From assembly GCA_017555875.1 (NCBI GenBank), contig JAFZFN010000043.1:1-35235 (forward strand): a stretch of DNA of 35,235 bases, in the 5' to 3' direction. A model generated the notes under the pieces. That model searched no databases, was not told the DNA's origin, and worked only from the letters and a program-made list of their open reading frames with translations. Shown in pieces: positions 23,943 to 31,184 of the stretch; positions within the stretch are counted from its first letter, which is position 1; the number at the start of each line of letters is the position of its first letter. This stretch comes from Bacteroidaceae bacterium (lineage in GTDB: Bacteria > Bacteroidota > Bacteroidia > Bacteroidales > Bacteroidaceae). The translations under genes and the position numbers were made by a program.

Positions 23943-26900
23943 TTACTCTCTGGCTCCCTTGGCATACTCGCTCGGTGTGATGCCCACGGTCTTCTTGAAC
24001 ACTTCGCGGAAGTGCTTGATGTCGGCAAAGCCGACCTCCTCGGCCACCTCGGTGACGGTGTGGCGCGACTCACGGAGCAGCTCCTTGGCCCTATTGATGC
24101 GGTATATGCGGATAAGGTCTGAGGGGGTGTTGCCCGTGAGATGCTTGATCTTATTGTACAGTGTGGTGCGGCTCAGTCGCAAGGTGTAGGCCAGTGTGTC
24201 TACTGTGAAGTCGACATCGGCAAGGTGCTGCCCGATGACTTCGCGCATCTCGGTCAGGAGCTGCAGGTCAAGGGCCGAAGCCGAGTCGGAGAGGGCCTCC
24301 ATCTCGGTGTCTAACATGGTGAGTTGCTGACGCAGCTGGAGGCGGCTCTCCACAAGATTACTAATGGTAAGCAGCAATATCCTGGTATCAAAAGGTTTTG
24401 TCACGTAGGCATCGGCCTTCACAGAAAGACCATTGATAATACTCTGTTGGTCAGCCAAGGCTGATACGAGCACCACTGCTATATGCGAGGTGTCTATATT
24501 ACTTTTGATAGACACGCAGAGGTCATCGCCACGCATCTCGGGCATCATCACATCGGAAAGCACAATGAGAGGTTGCACATAAGGCAACTTCGACAATGCC
24601 TCTTTTCCATTAGTAGCCGTAAACACTGCATAGTCCTTCGAGAACAGACGCTTGAGGTAGGCAAGCATTTCGGGGTTATCCTCCACGATGAGAAGACGAT
24701 GCTGCTCTTCACTAGCGGGTGTGGCATCATTGTACATGGGCAATGAAGGGAGATGTCCTGTGTCATCGGTAGAGACCTGTTCAACAAACTCTGTAGTCTG
24801 CGGTTTGTAGTGTGATTTGCCTAAGGGGAACACTACATGGAAATCAGACCCATGGTCTACTCGACTCACCACTTTTACGGTTCCATGCATATACTTCACG
24901 TAGCGTGCGATAGAGAGTAGCCCCACTCCACTACCCGAGATTTTAGCATTGATAGCATTGGCTCCACGGAACAGATGCTTAAAAAGCCCCCTCTGCTCCT
25001 TTTCACTGATTCCTATGCCATAATCAATCACATGAAATCCCCAATCCCTATCATTGCGATAAAGGACCAACTTGACGGAGCCCCCATCATGACTATACTT
25101 GATTGCGTTAGACAGAAGATTCTGTATTATAGAGTTCAGCTTGCGCACATCGACCCAAATATCAAACGGTGCGTCAGGATGTTCGTAGCAAATGGTCTGA
25201 TGCTTCGTCTGCGCCAAGAGCGACAGTCTATCCACTTGTGCTTGAAAATGACTGATGGCCTCAACACGCCCAATACGCGCCACCCCTTTCTCAATGCTTG
25301 ACAATTCATACTGCATCACCTTATCAGTCATCTGTGACAACGTGTTGGCATTGCGCAAAGCAAGGTTGACAGCCTCGCGTTCTTCGGTGCCAAGCGTATC
25401 GTTCTGGCTGAGTTCCTCGAGCGGAGCCTTGATGAGCGTCAGTGGGGTACGTATATCATGCGCTGTATTGATAAGAAAGTTCACCTTCTCATCCGACACG
25501 TGCATCTTGTTCCTCGACTTAAGATACTTACCAACCAAGAACAATATGGTGCCAAGGATGGCCAACTCGATAACAAGTCCACCAAATGAGAGATAGAAGG
25601 GTGGAGAGACCGAGATGTCCAATTCCCTCCTATCGAGCACTGTGCCTGACTCATTCGACACAGCCTGCACCACCAACTTATGCCGCCCAACAGGCAACTC
25701 GTGCAATGTTATGAAGCGGTCCTCGCCAAGCGGGAGCCATTCATCATCATCACGCAGCCCTTCAAATTGCCACACCACCTTGCAATCCGAAGGGTATATA
25801 TGATTGACACATTTCACCTTGATGGCAGCCTCGCGCTGATTATTTGCCAAATGCAAGTGGCGCATCTCATCGAGCGCATCAGTCAAAGGAGACCCCTTCG
25901 CATCGGGCTGCATGCTCACGTTACCGACATAGAGGTCTGAGAGCACAAGCTTACCTTTATATATATGAGGCAGAGAGGTGCTGATAGGAATTTCAACAAT
26001 ACCCCTATCACTACCAAACATGAGTGTTCGTCGCTGGGTGACCACACCCGCCCTCACATTGAAACTTACGCCCTGCAGGCCTTGATCGCGAGTCCACGTA
26101 GTGATATGCCTCGTGTTCTTATTAAAGCGCACAATACCATCATCCGAACTTATGTAGAGGCTTTGGTTATCGGCACCGACAATGCTCTTCATGCAATTAT
26201 TGGTAAGTCCGCTATTATCTTTGGTGTAGCAACAATAGTAACCATCCGCATCATTAAAGACAAGTAAGCCATGATGATGAGTGCCCACATAGACCGTGCC
26301 ATCCGTGTCTTGACATATAGAGTTCACCCTAAAGCGTTCCACAGGAAGTTCAATGCGCTGCTTCGTATGCGTGCGTTTGTCAAAGCTGAAGAGGCCATTC
26401 TTGGTACCAATCCACAGATGGTTTTCATCACTTGAAGTGATGCAGTTGATGCCACCGAAGATTTCGGTATAGTTCACATGGAGTTCGCCATCGTAGCTCA
26501 GGTTGAAGAGTTGGTTTTCTCCACCCACCCACACACTTCCATCGCTTGGGTCGAGGTGCATGGTTTGTATGTATTTCTCAGGAATAATCAAATCAGGTTT
26601 AACAAATGTCACCTGCCATGTCGCTTTATTGATGACGTAGATACCCGCAGCATATCCACCCAGCAAGATAATGCCAGGCTTCACCTCACACATGGTGAGA
26701 AAGTCATGATTGGGATTCGGCGAAGCATCTTGCATGGAGAGCAAGGTATGCCACTGCCTTTGCTTGGCGTCGTACATACTAACACCATTATCTGTGGCAT
26801 ACCACATATCGTGCCTACTATCCTCAAGAATGTAGTTGATGCCATTATTGGTGAGCGTGTTCACATTGAGGTTTGATCGGCTTATCCAGTTCAGTGCAGG

Positions 26901-27932
26901 ATAGTTATCATTGCGCACGGTGAGTCCCTGAGGGTATGAGCACATCCACAGTTGCCCCTCGCGGTCAAATAAGATGTCGGTCACGTTATCCGTGTTCATT
27001 CGATAGTCAGTGGTGTAGTCGGCACTGAGGAAGGGTTTCGGACAGCAATCAGTCATCGAGATACGATACACTCCAGCAGCATTCGTCGAGAACAGCATTT
27101 CGTCACTATCAACATAAGGGATTATCTTGGTAACGCGCACATCAGGTAACATGTCGGGGTGGTGGATTACCTCGTTCTCCAATTCGCGATAAACCATAAT
27201 GCCTGCATCCTCAGTTCCGATGAGCAATGTGCCATGCATGGGGCTATAGTGAAAGGTGTTGACATTGACACCTACCCTTTTCAAGCATTCAATGGGAGTG
27301 ACACCTATCACCCCATCTCGAACAACACCTTTATATACACCGTCCCTAGCACCTAGATATAGGGTAGAGTCGCCCATGAACGTAGCGGCCGTAAAGGTCA
27401 AACTGCAGTCCTCGTCGTAGTCGAGAGTCATTTCACGCCCCACACCTGTACGAATACTATAACAGAAGGACTGCTCACCCACAAATATCCATATGTTGCC
27501 ATCGACATCGATGGGTGAAATGGCACAGCGCATAATCTCAGAGCGTTTATACTGTATCTCAGGAATATACATTACTTCAAAGCTATTGCTACGCGGTGTA
27601 TAACGGAGCAATCGGCCTCCGTTTGTTGCAAGCCATAGTTCATCCTCGACATAATCATACAGGAAGCGGCACGAAGAATATTCCGTGAACTTCACGCCAT
27701 CGATAATGAGCGTATAGCGAGTAATCTCGCTTCCATCATATCGGTCAATGCCATTGTCAGTAAGAAACCACATGAAGCCATCTTCGGCTTGCTCCACGCC
27801 ATACACATTGCGTGAGCTCAGTCCGTCCTCCAGGCCTACATACTTATATATCTCTCCACGCGCAGTCACACACGTACACGTCACGACCAACAGGGCCAAT
27901 TGGCGCAGCCACATCATCCATGTTGTTTTCAT
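23943..27932 (-). CDS. Hybrid two-component system sensor/response regulator (HTCS)
   Basis: 1329 residues in one polypeptide. Signal peptide (about 1-26), then a periplasmic sensor of Reg_prop propeller blades (about 30-670; GLEDGLSSRNVYGVEQAEDG, DNGIDRYDG) and a Y_Y_Y domain (about 690-770). One membrane span at about 780-802. Histidine kinase: dimerisation domain with His825 in AHDIRTPLTLI, N box LNSIIQNLLSNAIKYS, DYGIGI and SGSGVGLL. Receiver domain with the phospho-acceptor Asp1127 (SDVMMPEM) and a TKPFD lysine. C-terminal AraC/XylS HTH (about 1225-1329; LSRTTLYNKIKHLTGNTPSD, EVGFADIKHFREVFKKTVGI). HTCS proteins sense glycans and control neighbouring utilisation genes; the adjacent convergent M60 operon is the natural target guess. 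It is the last gene of a minus-strand operon 27 bp behind the DUF4835 gene. Confidence 0.96.
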   Translation of the reverse strand: MKTTWMMWLRQLALLVVTCTCVTARGEIYKYVGLEDGLSSRNVYGVEQAEDGFMWFLTDNGIDRYDGSEITRYTLIIDGVKFTEYSSCRFLYDYVEDELWLATNGGRLLRYTPRSNSFEVMYIPEIQYKRSEIMRCAISPIDVDGNIWIFVGEQSFCYSIRTGVGREMTLDYDEDCSLTFTAATFMGDSTLYLGARDGVYKGVVRDGVIGVTPIECLKRVGVNVNTFHYSPMHGTLLIGTEDAGIMVYRELENEVIHHPDMLPDVRVTKIIPYVDSDEMLFSTNAAGVYRISMTDCCPKPFLSADYTTDYRMNTDNVTDILFDREGQLWMCSYPQGLTVRNDNYPALNWISRSNLNVNTLTNNGINYILEDSRHDMWYATDNGVSMYDAKQRQWHTLLSMQDASPNPNHDFLTMCEVKPGIILLGGYAAGIYVINKATWQVTFVKPDLIIPEKYIQTMHLDPSDGSVWVGGENQLFNLSYDGELHVNYTEIFGGINCITSSDENHLWIGTKNGLFSFDKRTHTKQRIELPVERFRVNSICQDTDGTVYVGTHHHGLLVFNDADGYYCCYTKDNSGLTNNCMKSIVGADNQSLYISSDDGIVRFNKNTRHITTWTRDQGLQGVSFNVRAGVVTQRRTLMFGSDRGIVEIPISTSLPHIYKGKLVLSDLYVGNVSMQPDAKGSPLTDALDEMRHLHLANNQREAAIKVKCVNHIYPSDCKVVWQFEGLRDDDEWLPLGEDRFITLHELPVGRHKLVVQAVSNESGTVLDRRELDISVSPPFYLSFGGLVIELAILGTILFLVGKYLKSRNKMHVSDEKVNFLINTAHDIRTPLTLIKAPLEELSQNDTLGTEEREAVNLALRNANTLSQMTDKVMQYELSSIEKGVARIGRVEAISHFQAQVDRLSLLAQTKHQTICYEHPDAPFDIWVDVRKLNSIIQNLLSNAIKYSHDGGSVKLVLYRNDRDWGFHVIDYGIGISEKEQRGLFKHLFRGANAINAKISGSGVGLLSIARYVKYMHGTVKVVSRVDHGSDFHVVFPLGKSHYKPQTTEFVEQVSTDDTGHLPSLPMYNDATPASEEQHRLLIVEDNPEMLAYLKRLFSKDYAVFTATNGKEALSKLPYVQPLIVLSDVMMPEMRGDDLCVSIKSNIDTSHIAVVLVSALADQQSIINGLSVKADAYVTKPFDTRILLLTISNLVESRLQLRQQLTMLDTEMEALSDSASALDLQLLTEMREVIGQHLADVDFTVDTLAYTLRLSRTTLYNKIKHLTGNTPSDLIRIYRINRAKELLRESRHTVTEVAEEVGFADIKHFREVFKKTVGITPSEYAKGARE

Positions 27933-27959
27933 AGTTGCCTATTAAATAAGACAGCGGAG

Positions 27960-28868
27960 TTATTTCTTCAAGTCTTCCCAATCTGAAGCGTACGAGGGGT
28001 TCACCAATGAGAGTATACGCACCACCTCCTCTTTTTCCTTTGCTGTTCCCTTGCTATAGATTCCCAGGAGTTCGTCCTTCTTGATTTCGGTAAAGAGCTG
28101 AGGCAATGCCGACATGGGTTTATCCTGCTTTGCCTTTTCGAGCAGAGCAAGCGAGGTGGTGATGTTGCTACGTCCACGCTCGGCATTTTGAGCCATCTCG
28201 TCAAGTCCCTTTCGGTGGTAGTCATACATCAGCTGGCGATAGGGTTCCATGGCTCCATTCATGTAATCATTTACCAAGGCATGACGGTTCTTGCTGTCTC
28301 CAAAGGCTTTCCATCCCTCCTCGCCTATCATCTGCGCATTGTTCACTACGTTCTCAGCCTTATGGAAGATGTCGGTTCCTCCCTTGGGAGCAAAAGTATC
28401 CATGTCGAGCCCGATGATGAGATAGGCATAATAAGCCATCACGGCGGTGAGATTATTGTCAATCATATCGTCCGAGAACTCCAGCTTGTCATTCTCTATG
28501 TAGTTGAAGTTCACCGCATTGTCATTAAAATTAAAGACCGTCGTGTTGTACGAAGCATTGTATACAGGCCTATTGGCTTGCACCATGAGATTGCATGCAA
28601 AGCGCCCATCGTCGCTATATTCGTTGACGATAAGGTTGAAACTGCATACAATTTTTTCGCGCGCAGTATACTGTGCGTTGGTCCACTTGCGTGTGCTCAG
28701 AAATTCGGTCAATGCCTCTTGCAAGGTGGTAAACACAGATGTGTTCGTCCCTTGTATTTTCTGATGGTTCACCACCACCTTAGCTTCAAGTTCCTGGGCA
28801 GTAGCCTTATGCATGGGGCACAGGCCGATGAAGAGTGCTGCGATGCAGCGGATGATATGCTTTGTCAT
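27960..28868 (-). CDS. DUF4835 family protein, type IX secretion PorD-like
   Basis: 302 residues with signal peptide (MTKHIIRCIAALFIGLCPMH, continuing KATAQ). The mature domain begins ELEAKVVVNHQKIQGTNTSVF, the DUF4835 hallmark, with a conserved middle (FACNLMVQANRPVYNASYNT) and DDMIDNNLTAVMAYYAYLII. This family is annotated in many Bacteroidota as the T9SS accessory protein PorD; I recall that name with moderate confidence. A periplasmic or outer-membrane role in T9SS would agree with the T9SS-like tails on the M60 and LRR proteins in this window. It sits between the acetyltransferase fusion (15-bp gap) and the HTCS (27-bp gap), an unusual partnership. Confidence 0.85.
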   Translation of the reverse strand: MTKHIIRCIAALFIGLCPMHKATAQELEAKVVVNHQKIQGTNTSVFTTLQEALTEFLSTRKWTNAQYTAREKIVCSFNLIVNEYSDDGRFACNLMVQANRPVYNASYNTTVFNFNDNAVNFNYIENDKLEFSDDMIDNNLTAVMAYYAYLIIGLDMDTFAPKGGTDIFHKAENVVNNAQMIGEEGWKAFGDSKNRHALVNDYMNGAMEPYRQLMYDYHRKGLDEMAQNAERGRSNITTSLALLEKAKQDKPMSALPQLFTEIKKDELLGIYSKGTAKEKEEVVRILSLVNPSYASDWEDLKK

Positions 28869-28883
28869 AGTCTCTTTTTTTTG

Positions 28884-30842
28884 TTAATCATTCATCATCA
28901 AACTCATCACGGGGTTCTCCTCGGTGAGCACCTTGTGGGTGAGTTGGGCAATGGTGAGCTGCTCGGCTTCGGCTGAAGGCTCATCCATACGCACACATGC
29001 CCCTCCGCAGATATGATAACAACCATTGTTCCCCGAAAGTTCGTTGTCGGTGACATTTATTTTCATCTCCACCTCGGGATGCAGCCCTGCGTAGGCCGCG
29101 AGCATGGTCTCGGCATTGATGATGCGGGCCATACCGATGTATTCGCCCTCGCATCCCGTGGTGTCGAGCACATCCACCTCGGTCTTACCATAATGGGCGG
29201 CAATGGCAGCTATGAGGGCCTCGCGTGCCTCCTCATCACTATACACACATTCGCGCAGCAATACGCCCTGAGCTTCGGCCCGACAGACAGCCAATCCCAC
29301 CAGAAGGTCGCCTCGGCGCACCTCCCACATGCTGTCGCCCGCCATGCGCATGTCGTCTATCACAGCCCTCAGGTCGCTCAAGGGGTGTTGCACACACATG
29401 GGGCGCTGCTGCATCTTGTCGCGTAGGTAGATGAGGTGTTCAGACCCACCTAAATCCTCCCTGTGAGGGAGGACTTCTCTCACCGTGAGGTCAGTACCCC
29501 CTCCCTCACAGGGAGGGTTGGGGTGGGTCTCCGTCTTCCACCCGAAGCGGAAGCAGTGGGCATAGCCGAATTTTGCATAGTAGGCACCAAGCTCGGCTGT
29601 TGCAGGGATGAGAAAGCTGAACGCGGCATTCTCGTCCCACATGGCGCGGTGCGTCTGCCCCAGCAGCTCGCCCATGAGTCCGCGTCGGCGGTAGCGCTCG
29701 TCGGTGCAGGCCCCCGAGATGTACGAGGCGGGCAACATCCGTCCCCCGTAGGTCAGTGGGTAGGGCAACTTCTGCAGAGCCGACACCACGCGGCCGTCGC
29801 GCACGATCACCTCGTTGCGCTCCTTGCGGTACTTCTCGCGGAAGTAGAGGTCGATGAAGGCCCGTGGGTCAGCAAAGGAGCGTTCCCACAGGTGGCGTGT
29901 CTCGAATCGCATGCGCATCTCCTCCTCGCTCTCCTGGGGCTGGGCGGTGAGTGTGGCCACCATCTTGTCCATGATGAGGTCGGGGTAGTACGACATCTTC
30001 GCCTTGCGCAAGCCCTCGAGGCCGAGGTCCTCCTCGCGGTTGATGTATACGATATCCTCGGGCAAGCGCGACACAAACTCATTGTTTATCATCGCGTAGG
30101 CCCCCTCATACGAGGTGTCGGCCTTCTCCACACACACATCGAAGGCCTCGCCGTTGATCCTCGAGCCGAAGGTGAAGGCCACCATCTTGCCCTCCACGAA
30201 GAGTGTTCCGCCCACGATGTGCAGTTCGTCGATGTGGTTCAGGGCATAGGCAATCATCTTCTGCTCGGCCTGCATGGCATGCTGCATGCACGAGTCGCTC
30301 GTCAGGCACCACTCCTCGCCCAGGCGTATGCAGTCGTCCACGAGGTCGGGTGTGAGGGGTCGGTATTCGTAGTTCGGGTAGGTTCGCTTGAACTTGCTGA
30401 TGTGGTTGCGCTTGGGCTGCAACTTCTTGCCGCTGAGTGTCACCAATTTCTCACGCAAGTAGAGGTAGTCCGACTTGTCGCGATTAATGGTGTAGGTGAA
30501 TGCTCCGGGCATCGACTCATCCATCAGCGCTTGGGCGCAAGGGCATACGCAGGCCACCCTAAGCGTGTCGCCCAAGCTGCGGGCATCGGCCATCAAGAGT
30601 CCGAGCACGCGACGCAGGTCTCCCTTGCCGATGGGTTTCATATAGGTGACGTGTCCGTCGAGCACGAAGCGCAACACGAGAAATCCCTCCACCACGGCAT
30701 ACTCCGTGTGGTAAAGGAACTGCCAACTGCAGAGGTTGGCCACGTTCAAATCGCAGTTCATACATTTGCCCTCCATCGTGTAGGAGCGCAGCAAATCGGC
30801 ATCAGCAGCCGTTATGGGGCGGAAGGGAATCATCATCGGCAT
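28884..30842 (-). CDS. DUF2156 (LPG-synthase-C-like) to Eis-like GNAT fusion protein
   Basis: 652 residues, two acyltransferase-fold halves. About 1-305: DUF2156, the domain of phosphatidylglycerol lysyltransferase (FTYTINRDKSDYLYLREKLV, KKLQPKRNHISKFKRTYPNY, VYINREEDLGLEGLRKAKMS). About 315-560: an Eis-like GNAT with acetyl-CoA loop DERYRRRGLMGELL and YYAKFGY. About 560-652: SCP2-like lid, with a Cys/Gly-rich ICGGACVR. No membrane segments, so it is not a full MprF. The substrate is unknown; protein or amine acylation is possible. Start: ATG 30842, though Met4 (30833) also fits. Oddity: about residues 438-468 are encoded by an in-frame palindromic DNA repeat (29443-29529). First gene of the operon with DUF4835 and the HTCS. 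Confidence 0.88.
   Translation of the reverse strand: MPMMIPFRPITAADADLLRSYTMEGKCMNCDLNVANLCSWQFLYHTEYAVVEGFLVLRFVLDGHVTYMKPIGKGDLRRVLGLLMADARSLGDTLRVACVCPCAQALMDESMPGAFTYTINRDKSDYLYLREKLVTLSGKKLQPKRNHISKFKRTYPNYEYRPLTPDLVDDCIRLGEEWCLTSDSCMQHAMQAEQKMIAYALNHIDELHIVGGTLFVEGKMVAFTFGSRINGEAFDVCVEKADTSYEGAYAMINNEFVSRLPEDIVYINREEDLGLEGLRKAKMSYYPDLIMDKMVATLTAQPQESEEEMRMRFETRHLWERSFADPRAFIDLYFREKYRKERNEVIVRDGRVVSALQKLPYPLTYGGRMLPASYISGACTDERYRRRGLMGELLGQTHRAMWDENAAFSFLIPATAELGAYYAKFGYAHCFRFGWKTETHPNPPCEGGGTDLTVREVLPHREDLGGSEHLIYLRDKMQQRPMCVQHPLSDLRAVIDDMRMAGDSMWEVRRGDLLVGLAVCRAEAQGVLLRECVYSDEEAREALIAAIAAHYGKTEVDVLDTTGCEGEYIGMARIINAETMLAAYAGLHPEVEMKINVTDNELSGNNGCYHICGGACVRMDEPSAEAEQLTIAQLTHKVLTEENPVMSLMMND
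29443..29529. repeat. 87-bp palindromic repeat inserted in frame in the acetyltransferase fusion
   Basis: Arms 29443-29472 and 29500-29529 are inverted copies, 27 of 30 bases alike. Each arm also contains the small palindrome CCTCCCTGTGAGGGAGG. The element spans 87 bp, exactly 29 codons, so it does not break the frame; the encoded peptide includes HPNPPCEGGG and LPHREDLGG. Such GGGAGG-type palindromes are familiar as scattered intergenic repeats in Bacteroidota (recalled, not searched). Confidence 0.85.
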
Positions 30843-30895
30843 CCTATTCTTTTATTCTAAAATGCTAAAGCCGCAGCCCTAGCGAAAAACTGAGC

Positions 30896-30926
30896 CAAAG
30901 GTACTACATCTCTTGAATTATCCCAA
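30896..30926 (-). promoter_or_regulatory. Promoter of the GNAT/DUF4835/HTCS operon
   Basis: Minus strand: TTG (30926-30924), 20-bp spacer, TACCTTTG (30903-30896). Start site near 30889, leader about 45 nt. All three operon genes could use it. Confidence 0.7.
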
Positions 30927-30974
30927 CATTTCGCTACAGAAAAACACTGCCGACAACAGCAAAAATGCTCCTCA

Positions 30975-31006
30975 TTTGGCCATCCCAACGCTTTTGTGTA
31001 CTTTTG
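30975..31006 (+). promoter_or_regulatory. Promoter of macroglobulin-like copy 2
   Basis: TTTG (30975-30978), 20-bp spacer, TACTTTTG (30999-31006): an ideal match. Start near 31013, giving a leader of about 170 nt with a small hairpin AAAGGT/ACCTTT (31154-31169) close to the ATG. It is divergent from the operon promoter at 30896-30926. Confidence 0.75.
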
Positions 31007-31184
31007 CGGTATGATTGCACAAAAGAGACCATCGGTAACTCCATTTCTATAGACCACACTCTATATTTCTATAAAAAGGGAATCCATGTTGGTAGTTTTC
31101 TGATTCATGGGACATATTCCAGTAATTTAAATGCACTCACAATAACAAAGGTGAAAGGTTGATACCTTTTAAGGCCATAACAAC

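Larger units (their letters stand above)
30843..31184. other. Divergent promoter region with long leader
   Basis: 342 bp between the GNAT fusion and macroglobulin copy 2. It holds the two divergent promoters and the leader of the plus-strand gene. The leader contains only tiny frames (31011-31052, 31086-31103, 31107-31130) with no obvious product. No other gene is seen. Confidence 0.65.

Noticed and set aside
22874..24073. Minus-strand frame of 399 codons across the M60 C-terminus and the terminator
   Set aside because: It overlaps the trefoil-like, BIG2 and T9SS parts of the M60 gene, the terminator and the end of the HTCS; low-complexity shadow.
29463..30860. Plus-strand frame of 465 codons opposite the GNAT fusion
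   Set aside because: Histidine, valine and leucine-rich antisense shadow of a GC-rich gene; the real protein on the minus strand has two recognisable domains.
30965..31162. 65-codon plus frame in the divergent promoter region
   Set aside because: Its first codons overlap the -33 and -7 boxes of the promoter for macroglobulin copy 2.
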